From Streptosporangium subroseum (lineage in GTDB: Bacteria > Actinomycetota > Actinomycetes > Streptosporangiales > Streptosporangiaceae): DNA of 58,154 nt. Position numbers and translations under genes: made by a program. Below are positions 32,925 to 40,584 of this stretch, piece by piece. Every line of letters begins with the position of its first letter. Within the stretch, counting starts at the first letter, position 1. The stretch is taken from the NCBI RefSeq assembly GCF_900188345.1, contig NZ_FZOD01000062.1:1-58154 (forward strand). Reading direction: 5' to 3'. The notes under the pieces were generated by a model. It saw nothing but the letters and a program-made list of their open reading frames with translations, was not told the origin of the DNA and did not search any database.

Positions 32925-35693
32925 ATGGCAAGCAGGGATCTCGGGTTGCGGCTGCGTGGCCGGCGGATCGAGTGCGAGGCACTGGATCAGCTCGTGGCGA
33001 CTGCGCAGGCCGGTCGTAGCTCGGTCCTGGTCCTGCGCGGCGAGGCCGGCATCGGCAAGACGGCGCTGCTGGAGTACGTGCGGGGCGGCGCGTCCGGCTG
33101 CCGGATAGCCAGAGCGGCGGGCGTCGAGTCCGAGATGGAGATGGCCTTCGGCGGACTGCATCAGCTGTGCGCCCCGTTTCTGGATCACCTCGACCGCCTG
33201 CCGGGCCCGCAACGTGACGCGCTCGGGACGGCGTTCGGCCTGCGCGCGGGAGCTCCGCCGGACCGCTTCCTGGTCGGGCTCGCGGTGCTCAGCCTGCTCG
33301 CCGAGGTGGCCGAGAACGGGCCGTTGGTCTGCCTCGTCGATGACGCCCAGTGGCTTGATCGGGTCTCCGTGCAGACCTTCGCCTTCGTCGCGCGACGCCT
33401 GCTCGCGGAGCCGATCGGGTTGGTGCTCGCGGTGCGCGAGCCCTGCCTCGAACACGAGCTGACGAGGCTGCCGCAGCTCGAGGTGGGACGGTTGAGTGAC
33501 GGCGACGCTCGCGCCCTGCTGGACTCCGTGACTCCCGGGCGACTCGACGAGCGGGTCCGGGATCGGATCGTCGCCGAGACCCAGGGAAACCCGCTGGCCC
33601 TGCTTGAGCTGCCCCGGGGACTGACGGCGGCGGAGCTGGCAGGTGGGTTCGGGCGGCCCGACGCACGGCCGCTGGCCGGCCAGATCGAGCAGAGCTTCCT
33701 GCGGCGGGTCCGGTCGCTACCGGCCGGCACGCAGAAGCTGCTGCTCATCGCGGCGGCCGAGCCGGTGGGTGACGTGACCCTGTTGACGCGGGTGGCAGAG
33801 CTGCTGGGAGTCGAAGCGGCCGCCGCGTCGCCGGCCGAAGCGGCGGGACTGATCACCATCGGGACCCGGGTGCGTTTCCGTCACCCCCTCGTGCGATCGG
33901 CGGCCTACAGGGTGGCGGCCCCGCAGGACCGGCAGGACGTGCACCGCGCGCTGGCCGACGCGACCGACCCTCGATCGGATCCCGAACGTCGAGCGTGGCA
34001 TCTCGCCAACGCCGCAGCCGGCCCCGACGAGACGGTGGCGGTCGAATTGGAGCGCTCCGCCGACCGGGCGCAGGCGCGCGGGGGAGTCGCGGCGGCAGCC
34101 GCGTTCCTGGAGCGGGCGGCCGAGCTGACCTCCGATCCGGCGCGCCGCGGAGCCAGAGCGCTGGCGGCGGCACGGGCCAAGTACCAGGCCGGTGGGTTCG
34201 ACGCCGCGCTGGAGCTGCTGGACGCGGCGGAACTCAGTCCCCTGGACGAACACGAACTCGCCCAGTCCGACCTGCTGCGCGGTCAGATCGCATTCGCCTC
34301 CACAAGTGCCGGCGCAGCCTTGCCGCTGCTGCTCAAAGCCGGCAAGCGTCTTGAGCCGCTGGACGCCGGACTGGCCCGGGAGACCTACCGTGACGCGCTG
34401 TACGCCGCTCTGACCGCCGGCCGTCTGCCGAGCGGCGCTCAACTGGCGGACATCGCCAAGGCGGCGCTCGCCGCACCGCCGGGGTCGAAACCGGAGCGCA
34501 ACGATCTGCTCCTGAACGGCCTGGCACGGGTGATCATCGAGGGTTACCCGGCGGGCGTGCCGATGGTGCGGCAGGCCCTGGACGCCTTCCGCACCGAAGA
34601 GAGCTCCAGGGAAGAGGGCCTGGGCTGGCTCCCGTTCGCGTCCCGCATGGCCCACAACGCATGGGACTTCGACAGCTGGTCGATGCTGTCGGTGCGGTTG
34701 GTCGCCCTGGCACGCGAGACGGGGGCTCTGTCGGTGCTGCCGTCGGCCCTGCTGCTGCTCGTGTCGAATCGGGTCATCGCCGGCGAGATCGCTGTCGCGG
34801 ATTCGCTGGTCGCCGAGGCGGTGGCGATCGGTGAGGCGACGGGCAGCCGCTTCTTCGCCCAGTACGGAGCCCTGGTGGTCGAGCCATGGAGGGGCGGGGA
34901 AGCCGCGACACGTCAGGCGATCGAAGCGCTCACGCGAGACGCGGTCCTGCAAGGGGAAGGCAAGGTGGAGACCGCCACCCAATGGGCGAGCGCGGTGCTC
35001 TACAACGGCCTCGGCCGCTACGAGGAGGCGTACATCGCGGCCGAGCGGGGCTGCGAGCACCCGCAGGAGCTCGGGCTGTCCATCTGGTCCATGGTCGAGC
35101 TCGTCGAGGCGGCCGCCCGGAGCGGACGGCCGGTCCCCGCCGCCGAAGCCGCCCGGCGACTCGACGAGATGGCACAGGCCAGTGGTACCGACTGGGCGCT
35201 GGGTACCTCGGCGAGTGCGCGTGCCCAGGTGAGCGACGGAGCGGCCGCCGAGACCCTGTACCGTGAGGCGATCGAGCGGCTCGGCCGTACCGAGGTCCGG
35301 GTGACGTTCGCCCGTGCCCGGCTGCTGTACGGCGAGTGGCTGCGCCGGGAGAACCGCCGCCTCGACGCACGCGAGCAACTGGGCGCCGCATACGAGATGC
35401 TCGGCCAGATCGGGGCCGAGGCGTTCGCGGAACGCGCCCGGCGCGAGCTGCAGGCCGCCGGCGAGACGGTACGCAAGCGCCCCGCCGAGGTGCGCACCAA
35501 TCTCACCGCCCAGGAAGCGCAGATAGCGCGCCTGGCCGGTGACGGGCTGACGAACCCCGAGATCGGCGCTCAGCTCTTCATCAGCCCGCACACCGTCGAA
35601 TGGCACCTGCGCAAGGTCTTCGCGAAGCTCGGCATCGCGTCCCGCAAACAGATCCGCACCGCGCTGCTCGAAGGCATGCCGGCCACGTCCTGA
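32925..35693 (+). CDS. LAL-type LuxR-family regulator with ATPase domain
   Basis: A 922-residue LAL regulator and paralogue of the protein ending at 15378. The N-terminus LRGRRIECEALDQLV leads to Walker A RGEAGIGKTALL (39-47) and Walker B VCLVDDAQWLDRVS; shared signatures include GPQRDALGTAFGLRAG and RVRFRHPLVRSAAY. The C-terminal HTH is LTAQEAQIARLAGDGLTNPE, ISPHTVEWHLRKVFAKLGIA. The start at ATG 32925 fits the family. The 277-bp gap before it shows no gene. It may be read through from the LAL-hydrolase pair upstream or have its own promoter. Confidence 0.93.
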   Translation: MASRDLGLRLRGRRIECEALDQLVATAQAGRSSVLVLRGEAGIGKTALLEYVRGGASGCRIARAAGVESEMEMAFGGLHQLCAPFLDHLDRLPGPQRDALGTAFGLRAGAPPDRFLVGLAVLSLLAEVAENGPLVCLVDDAQWLDRVSVQTFAFVARRLLAEPIGLVLAVREPCLEHELTRLPQLEVGRLSDGDARALLDSVTPGRLDERVRDRIVAETQGNPLALLELPRGLTAAELAGGFGRPDARPLAGQIEQSFLRRVRSLPAGTQKLLLIAAAEPVGDVTLLTRVAELLGVEAAAASPAEAAGLITIGTRVRFRHPLVRSAAYRVAAPQDRQDVHRALADATDPRSDPERRAWHLANAAAGPDETVAVELERSADRAQARGGVAAAAAFLERAAELTSDPARRGARALAAARAKYQAGGFDAALELLDAAELSPLDEHELAQSDLLRGQIAFASTSAGAALPLLLKAGKRLEPLDAGLARETYRDALYAALTAGRLPSGAQLADIAKAALAAPPGSKPERNDLLLNGLARVIIEGYPAGVPMVRQALDAFRTEESSREEGLGWLPFASRMAHNAWDFDSWSMLSVRLVALARETGALSVLPSALLLLVSNRVIAGEIAVADSLVAEAVAIGEATGSRFFAQYGALVVEPWRGGEAATRQAIEALTRDAVLQGEGKVETATQWASAVLYNGLGRYEEAYIAAERGCEHPQELGLSIWSMVELVEAAARSGRPVPAAEAARRLDEMAQASGTDWALGTSASARAQVSDGAAAETLYREAIERLGRTEVRVTFARARLLYGEWLRRENRRLDAREQLGAAYEMLGQIGAEAFAERARRELQAAGETVRKRPAEVRTNLTAQEAQIARLAGDGLTNPEIGAQLFISPHTVEWHLRKVFAKLGIASRKQIRTALLEGMPATS

Positions 35694-35862
35694 CGCCCCG
35701 TGATCGCCGGTGACCATGCGGACGACGGAGCCGGGTCGAGGGGCCGCCGACCCTCACGGTCTGCTCGATTCACCTACCGCACGAGCACCGGTGATCATGG
35801 GCGCCAGATGAGCGCTGTCACCGTTCGCAGTGACCGCTTCGCCGGACACACCTGGCCGGCGG

Positions 35863-35890
35863 TGTCACAGATTCGGGTGGCTGCCCGGTC
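35863..35890 (+). promoter_or_regulatory. Looser ECF41-type promoter copy
   Basis: TGTCACA (35863-35869), 10 nt, then GCTGCCCGGTC ending at 35890; compared with the other copies the spacer is one base longer and 2 of 11 downstream bases differ. It precedes the esterase relic and the hydrolase-STAS operon. Confidence 0.45.
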
Positions 35891-35924
35891 TAAGTGGAGA
35901 AACCGATCCGATTCACGGTGGGTT

Positions 35925-36032
35925 TTCGTGATGCTCAACCCGGTCCGCGACACCCACGTCGCGCGCGCCGCCGTCGCCCGGGCCATCGAGGCCCTCAAAA
36001 ACGTCTTGAACACCAGAAAGGCACACTCATGA
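35925..36032 (+). pseudogene. Esterase C-terminal remnant
   Basis: The frame reads FVMLNPVRDTHVARAA, VARAIEALKNVLNTRKAHS and stops at 36030-36032, matching the last about 35 residues of the intact esterase at 26419 (FMMLNPVRSTSAAGAA to GKAHS). Everything upstream, including the catalytic Ser and Asp, is missing. The stop overlaps the next start as ATGA, exactly as at 27378. This is the only recognisable gene content of the 335-bp gap before 36029. Confidence 0.8.
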
Positions 36033-36748
36033 GCGAGCAGCCCGTCATCGTCCTGGTCCACGGCGCCTTCGCCGAATCGGCCAGCTGGAACCGCGTCATC
36101 CGGCGCCTGCACGGCAACCGGCTCACCGCCGTCGCGGTGGCGAACCCGCTGCGCAGCGTGGAGGGAGACGCCGCCTACCTGCGCGACGTGATCGCCGGCA
36201 TCGGCCGTCCGGTCGTCCTGGTCGGCCACTCCTACGGCGGCATGGTGATCACCCAGGCCGCGGCCGGCAATCCGGCCGTCCGCGCCATGGTCTACGTCGC
36301 CGCCTTCGCCCCCGAACCCGGCGAGAGCGCGCTGCTGCTGTCCGGCAAGTTCGAAGGCAGCAGCCTCGGGGGCGCGCTGGTCGCCTACCCGGTCGCCTCA
36401 GGCGGCAACGAGTTCCGCATCGCCGAGGACAAGTTCCACCACCAGTTCTGCGCCGACCTCGACGCCGACGAGGCCGCGCTGATGGCGGCGACCCAGCGGC
36501 CGGTGACCGAGCAGGCTCTGAGCGATGGACTGGCGGCGAGCGAGCCGGGCTGGCGTACCACACCGTCCTGGTTCGTCCACGGCGAGCGCGACCTCAACAT
36601 TCCGGCCGCGGCGCTGCGGTTCATGGCCGAACGCGCCGGTTCACGAGGCACCCGTGAGATCCCCGGCGCCTCGCACGCGCTCGCGGCGTCCCAGCCCGAC
36701 GCCGTGACCGCCGCCGTTCTCGACGCCGCCGACCACGGACAGGAGTGA
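36029..36748 (+). CDS. Alpha/beta fold hydrolase (EstC-like), cytoplasmic
   Basis: A 239-residue hydrolase with an intact triad: VLVHGAFAES (oxyanion), VGHSYGG (Ser), VHGERDLNIP (Asp) and PGASHAL (His). There is no signal peptide, unlike the related secreted proteins at 39068 and 40585, with which it shares ANPLRS and AMVYVAAFAPEPGES. AAAGG precedes ATG 36029 by about 8 bases. Its last codons overlap the STAS gene by GTGA, so the two are translationally coupled. A hydrolase next to an RsbV-like protein recalls the RsbQ-RsbP-RsbV stress route of Bacillus (inference). Substrate unknown. Confidence 0.9.
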   Translation: MSEQPVIVLVHGAFAESASWNRVIRRLHGNRLTAVAVANPLRSVEGDAAYLRDVIAGIGRPVVLVGHSYGGMVITQAAAGNPAVRAMVYVAAFAPEPGESALLLSGKFEGSSLGGALVAYPVASGGNEFRIAEDKFHHQFCADLDADEAALMAATQRPVTEQALSDGLAASEPGWRTTPSWFVHGERDLNIPAAALRFMAERAGSRGTREIPGASHALAASQPDAVTAAVLDAADHGQE

Positions 36749-37191
36749 AGCCGCCCCCGGTCAGGAGCGCTTCCCCGGGGCCACGGTCGTCCAATGGGGA
36801 CCCGCGGTGTCTCTTCCCCCGGGGAGCCTCCACCTCGCCGCTGACGCTGGGGCATCGGCATCTTCCCGGCACGAGCCTGATCGCGGTCGGCGGTGAGGTC
36901 GACCTCGCCACCAGCGGCCAACTGGCCGACTACATCGACCGCATCCGCAGGCCCGGCGACCATATGGTCTTCGACCTGACCGAGCTGTCGTTCCTGGACT
37001 GCTCGGGCCTGCGAGTCCTGATGTCCAGCGCCCGGCAGGCCGCCGCCGACGACGCGGGCGTACGTCTGGCGGGGGTCCGCGGCACCCCCGCCCGTCTGCT
37101 GCAGATCGTCCGGGTTCATGCGCTCCTGCCCGTGTACAACACGGTCGAGCAGGCCCTCGCCACCGTCTTGACCATCGCCCGGACCGGCTGA
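36745..37191 (+). CDS. STAS-domain anti-sigma factor antagonist
   Basis: A 148-residue STAS protein. The domain begins near residue 35 (HLPGTSLIAVGGEVDLATSG) and carries the phospho-acceptor loop FLDCSGLRVLM, so the conserved Ser is present. The first about 33 residues are Pro/Ser-rich and not part of the fold. The best in-frame start is GTG 36745, which overlaps the hydrolase stop (GTGA) and implies coupled translation. A later start is possible but none with a ribosome site is seen. The stop region is duplicated as a 38-bp tandem repeat. Confidence 0.85.
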   Translation: MKPPPVRSASPGPRSSNGDPRCLFPRGASTSPLTLGHRHLPGTSLIAVGGEVDLATSGQLADYIDRIRRPGDHMVFDLTELSFLDCSGLRVLMSSARQAAADDAGVRLAGVRGTPARLLQIVRVHALLPVYNTVEQALATVLTIARTG

Positions 37192-37251
37192 CGCACGGCC
37201 ACACCGACACCGTCGCCCGGACCGGCTGACGCAGGCCACACCGACACCGTC
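37177..37251 (+). repeat. Tandem repeat, 38 + 37 bp, across a stop codon
   Basis: GCCCGGACCGGCTGACGCAC and the following 18 bases (37177-37214) recur at 37215-37251 with one base deleted. The first copy contains the STAS gene's last codons and stop. Nothing else is recognised in the 302-bp gap to 37493. Confidence 0.85.
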
Positions 37252-37493
37252 GCCCGGCCTACGCGCCCGCAGACGGCAGGCCACGACATGACCATCCGCC
37301 TGCGGTGTCCTCACCTTTCACACCGGGTCCCGGTGCATACCGTCACGAGTGGCGGCGACCGCGGGCGCCGCTCACGGTGACGCCGATGGAGCTCGCCGGC
37401 CACCCGAGGACGCGGCAAACGCCGCGGGGGATCCGAGAACGGGCCGAAGCCCAGCGCTGACAGACGGCGTAGGGGCTCCGGCTCGCTCAGTTC

Positions 37494-38318
37494 TCATCGG
37501 CCGGCTCTCATCGGTTCCGTGGAGATCCGTCGGCGCCGTGACCGGTCAGCGGCCCGGTGACGGAGATTCGAGGCCGAGATCGGCCTCGAATCGCCGTCAC
37601 CGGATCTGGCGGACACGTCGGCGGCGAGAAGTTCTTCCAGCTCGGCGAGGTCGCCGGTCTGCGCCGCAGCGAGGAACGTCTGCACGAGGCGCCGATGGGC
37701 AACGGTGTTCACCGGCCGACGTCGCCCGGTGGCGATGTGTTCGTGGGCGCGCCGTACAAGTTGCCGCGTATGGTCCGCACCCAGGTGAAGAACCTCGGAG
37801 ATTCGCCGGTAGGGGTAGTCGAATGCCTTGCGGAGGAGGTATGCCGCCCGTTCGGCGGGTGACAGTTTCTCCAGCAGCAGCCGGACCGCCACATCGACCG
37901 CGTCATGTCGTTCGGCCGCTGTCTCGGGGCTGCCGTTGTGGTCCACCGTTTCGGGAAGCCAAGGTCCGACGGACGTCTCGCGACGTCTCCGGGCGGACTG
38001 GGTGACGTTGAGGGCGAGCCTGGTGGTGGTCATCGCAAGGAACGCGGGCGGACTGACGACGATCGAGCGGTCGGTGCGTTCCCACCGGAGCCACGTCTCC
38101 TGCACCACGTCCTCGGCCTCGCCCACGTCGTCGAGAACGCGGCGTGCGATCGCGAAGAGCCGGGGCCGTGTGGTGACGAACACCGAGGCGGCCGCGTCCA
38201 ACTCGCCGATCAACCGGTCGTCTGCCGCGGAGACCTCCGGACCGGTCCGCGCCGCGTCGTCTCCGGGCGACTCCAACAGGTTCGTGATCACGGTCTCGGC
38301 TCCGTTCGCATACGGCAT
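37494..38318 (-). CDS. ECF41-type sigma factor with truncated SnoaL domain
   Basis: A 274-residue ECF sigma factor. Region 2 includes RPRLFAIARRVLDDVGEAED and VVQETWLRW; the linker bears RRETSVGPWLPETV, the WLPEP-type signature of ECF41; region 4 has LLLEKLSPAERAAYLLRKAF and the HTH YRRISEVLHLGADHTRQLV. ECF41 proteins lack an anti-sigma factor and are instead controlled by a fused C-terminal SnoaL-like domain. Here that domain starts normally (FLAAAQTGDLAELEELLAAD) but breaks after about 20 residues into Arg-rich sequence at a 50-bp palindrome; the DGGG-type motif is lost. In studied ECF41 proteins C-terminal truncation alters activity strongly, so this copy may be deregulated. Confidence 0.85.
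   Translation of the reverse strand: MPYANGAETVITNLLESPGDDAARTGPEVSAADDRLIGELDAAASVFVTTRPRLFAIARRVLDDVGEAEDVVQETWLRWERTDRSIVVSPPAFLAMTTTRLALNVTQSARRRRETSVGPWLPETVDHNGSPETAAERHDAVDVAVRLLLEKLSPAERAAYLLRKAFDYPYRRISEVLHLGADHTRQLVRRAHEHIATGRRRPVNTVAHRRLVQTFLAAAQTGDLAELEELLAADVSARSGDGDSRPISASNLRHRAADRSRRRRISTEPMRAGR
37554..37603. repeat. 50-bp near-perfect palindrome
   Basis: Arms 37554-37577 and 37580-37603 are 24 bp each with 23 complementary positions and a 2-nt centre. The core is ATTCGAGGCCGA, GA, TCGGCCTCGAAT. It lies inside the 3' part of the sigma gene, where similarity to the SnoaL domain ends. Confidence 0.9.
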
Positions 38319-38341
38319 CCGACGATGCCACCGCGATCACG

Positions 38342-38450
38342 GTCGCCTTTCTGGTCCTTCCATCGCGCCCGTGGGAGTTCGTGGTGGGTGCCGTGGTCCA
38401 CGGTTGTGGCCGCCCATGTGACGGTGGTGTCGCGACCTGGGGACGAGCGC
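38342..38450 (-). repeat. Dispersed 5' regulatory-type repeat, copy 2
   Basis: Reverse-complement match of 21333-21440. On the minus strand it ends about 25 bp before the sigma-factor start and contains a short frame MEGPERRP that stops before the sigma gene. Confidence 0.7.
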
Positions 38451-38487
38451 CGGTGAGACGATCGAGAGCCGTGGCGGTGAGCTGTGC

Positions 38488-38706
38488 GCCGGGCGCCCGA
38501 CGCCCGGTTCGGATACAGGAGCGTGCTCTCCAGGCCGGCCAGGACCAGGACCGGGTTCCGGAACATGGGGGAGCCGCTCGGGAAACCGTGCAGCACGATC
38601 GTGGGCGCGCTTTTCGGGCCCGCTTCGCGGCAGAGGACGGCCAAGCCGTTGACGTCCTCGGTGAAATGGCGGACGGGAGTAATCGTGGCCTCCAGATGAG
38701 AGATCA
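38488..38706 (-). pseudogene. Alpha/beta hydrolase, N-terminal remnant
   Basis: On the minus strand the sequence reads HFTEDVNGLAVLCREAGPKS, APTIVLHGFPSGSPMFRNP, the usual opening of an epoxide-hydrolase/haloalkane-dehalogenase-like protein up to the HGFP oxyanion strand. It then loses similarity, and the nucleophile region is absent. No start codon with a ribosome site precedes it. It occupies most of the gap between the sigma gene and the hydrolase at 39068 along with the 38342 repeat and the 38750 element. Confidence 0.65.
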
Positions 38707-38749
38707 GCGCCGGTCGGTGAACCCAGCAAACGCCTGGCGGGATCGGCCG

Positions 38750-38771
38750 ACATCACACGGATACGTGACAT
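38750..38771. promoter_or_regulatory. Putative operator related to 28524-28545
   Basis: A 22-bp element, ACATCACAC-GGATA-CGTGACAT, matching the perfect inverted repeat at 28524 at about 16 of 22 positions with a similar centre (GATA). Location between divergent transcription units. Confidence 0.4.
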
Positions 38772-39067
38772 GCCCCGGTAAGACCTGGCAGGTCTGCCGG
38801 TAGCCGGTGCGAAGCGGGAAGACCGCCCGGTCGAACGGGTCCGGTCGCGAGCCGTGAGCCGGCGCTGCGATCTCAAGTCTTCGTGCGATGTCTCATGCCC
38901 ATGGCCGCTGGAACTGTGGAGTACGCACCGGTTGAGGCAGCCGCCGACGAATCGGCACCCTCACGGATGTGCGCTGGTACGGCCACGGGGGATCGAACCA
39001 GCCCACGCCGCGTCGTCCGGCGGCTTCCTCGCCAACCCCGCTTCATTCCGTGTTGAAAGGATTTCTC

Positions 39068-39886
39068 ATGCCTCATCTGCCGTCCGCTTGGCGGAGCGCC
39101 ACCGTCGCACTCGGCCTGGCCGCCATCACGATGTCCACCGTCCCCGCCATGGCCGACGCCGCCGCGCGCAGCCTGCCCACAGTGGTGCTGGTCCACGGAG
39201 CCTGGGCCGACACCAGCAGCTGGGACGGGGTCATCGCCCAGTTGCAGCAACGCGGTTACCCGGTGGTCGCCGCCGCCAATCCGCTGCGCAGTCTGTCGGG
39301 AGACGCCGCCTACATCGCGAGCGTCGTCAAGGGCATCCGGGGCAAGGTGATCCTGGTCGGCCACTCCTACGGCGGCGCCGTGATCACCAACGCCGCTCGC
39401 GAGGCCGCCAACGTCAAGGCCCTGGTGTACGTGGCGGCGGTCCTGCCGGACAAGGGCGAGAGCACCCAGACGGTACTGGACCCGAAGAAGTACCCGGGCA
39501 GCCTGCTCGGCCCGGCCACCCTGGAGGAGCGCCCGTACGCCGACACGGCGGGTAAGGGCGTGGACCTGTACGTCAAGCAGTCCAGTTTCCCCAAGGTCAT
39601 CGCGGCCGACCTGCCCACCGCCACGGCCCGCCGCATGGGCGCCGCCCAGCGTCCCTTCGCCCTGGCCGCCTACGCCGGTCCCTCGGGCACTCCGGCGTGG
39701 AAGAAGATCCCGGCCTGGGACATCGTCACCACCATGGACAAGGCCATCCCGCCTGCCGGGCAGCGGTGGATGGCCAAGCGCGCCAAAGCTCACGTCGTCG
39801 AGGTGAGGTCCTCACACGCCATTTCGGTCAGCCACCCGGTCGCCGTCGCCTACACCATCGTCGACGCCGACCGCCATACCCGCTGA
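39068..39886 (+). CDS. Secreted alpha/beta hydrolase (EstC-like)
   Basis: A 272-residue hydrolase with an N-terminal signal peptide (ATVALGLAAITMSTVPAMAD, cleavage likely near residue 30). The triad is intact: VLVHGAWADTSSW, VGHSYGG, acid in TTMDKAIPP and base in SSHA. GAAAGGATTTCTC precedes ATG 39068. It is closely related to the secreted protein at 40585 (shared ANPLRxL, VKALVYV, KGES) and to the cytoplasmic one at 36029, so the three form a local family. Acts outside the cytoplasm; the substrate (ester, lactone or amide) cannot be predicted. Confidence 0.9.
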   Translation: MPHLPSAWRSATVALGLAAITMSTVPAMADAAARSLPTVVLVHGAWADTSSWDGVIAQLQQRGYPVVAAANPLRSLSGDAAYIASVVKGIRGKVILVGHSYGGAVITNAAREAANVKALVYVAAVLPDKGESTQTVLDPKKYPGSLLGPATLEERPYADTAGKGVDLYVKQSSFPKVIAADLPTATARRMGAAQRPFALAAYAGPSGTPAWKKIPAWDIVTTMDKAIPPAGQRWMAKRAKAHVVEVRSSHAISVSHPVAVAYTIVDADRHTR

Positions 39887-39978
39887 CACCCCCGCGCAGG
39901 ACCGGCCCGCCCGTCGCCACGGGCGTGCCGGTCACCCTCACCCCGAACCCGTCGGCATCGAACAGTCAGGTGGCGACC

Positions 39979-40311
39979 ATGAACATCACCCGGCAGCACG
40001 ACAATCCCGGTGACCCGAGCCCGACCCTGCGCTGGACGGCCCGCGGGGCCTGCCGGGACAGCGACCCCGAGCTGTTCTTCCCGCTCACCTGGGACGGTCA
40101 GCCCGCCCAGCACAGCGCCTTGGCCCGGGGAATCTGCCTGGCCTGCCCGGTGCGCCTGCCCTGCCTGACCTGGGCCGTCGAAACCGGCGAACCGGACGGC
40201 ATGTGGGGCGGCACCACCCCCGCGGAGCGCCGCCGCATCCGCTCCACCCGCGAACGGCAGCCCACGGCGTGGACGCCCGGCCGGATATGCGAAGACGGGG
40301 CTGGTCTGTGA
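39979..40311 (+). CDS. WhiB-family transcriptional regulator
   Basis: A 110-residue WhiB-like protein. Four cysteines that bind a [4Fe-4S] cluster are at 25, 53, 56 and 62 (ACRDSDPELFFP, CLACPVRLPC), followed by the turn GMWGG and a basic C-terminus (ERRRIRSTRERQ) for DNA contact. These redox- or NO-responsive proteins act with the principal sigma factor. AGGTGGCGACC precedes ATG 39979. It sits between two secreted hydrolase genes on the same strand and could regulate them. WhiB proteins occur only in actinobacteria and their phages. Confidence 0.93.
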   Translation: MNITRQHDNPGDPSPTLRWTARGACRDSDPELFFPLTWDGQPAQHSALARGICLACPVRLPCLTWAVETGEPDGMWGGTTPAERRRIRSTRERQPTAWTPGRICEDGAGL

Positions 40312-40584
40312 GAGATCTGGCCGAGCGGCCACAGACATGACGACAAAATCCATCTCGGGCATTCATGCGATGTCGAGGATCACGCGGATCGGCAGGTTGG
40401 GTCATGTCCGCATGAGCGACGCACAAGAAGGAACGGCATGCCCCGCATCAAGGCCGGCGAGGAGAACCCGCCGGGTCAACGTCGCGCTGCTCGACTTCCT
40501 CGAACGACCACCCCCTCGTGGCGCCGCTCGGAGGGGGACGGCGCCACACACACCCCCATCACGACAAAGAGAAGGACTCCCGCA

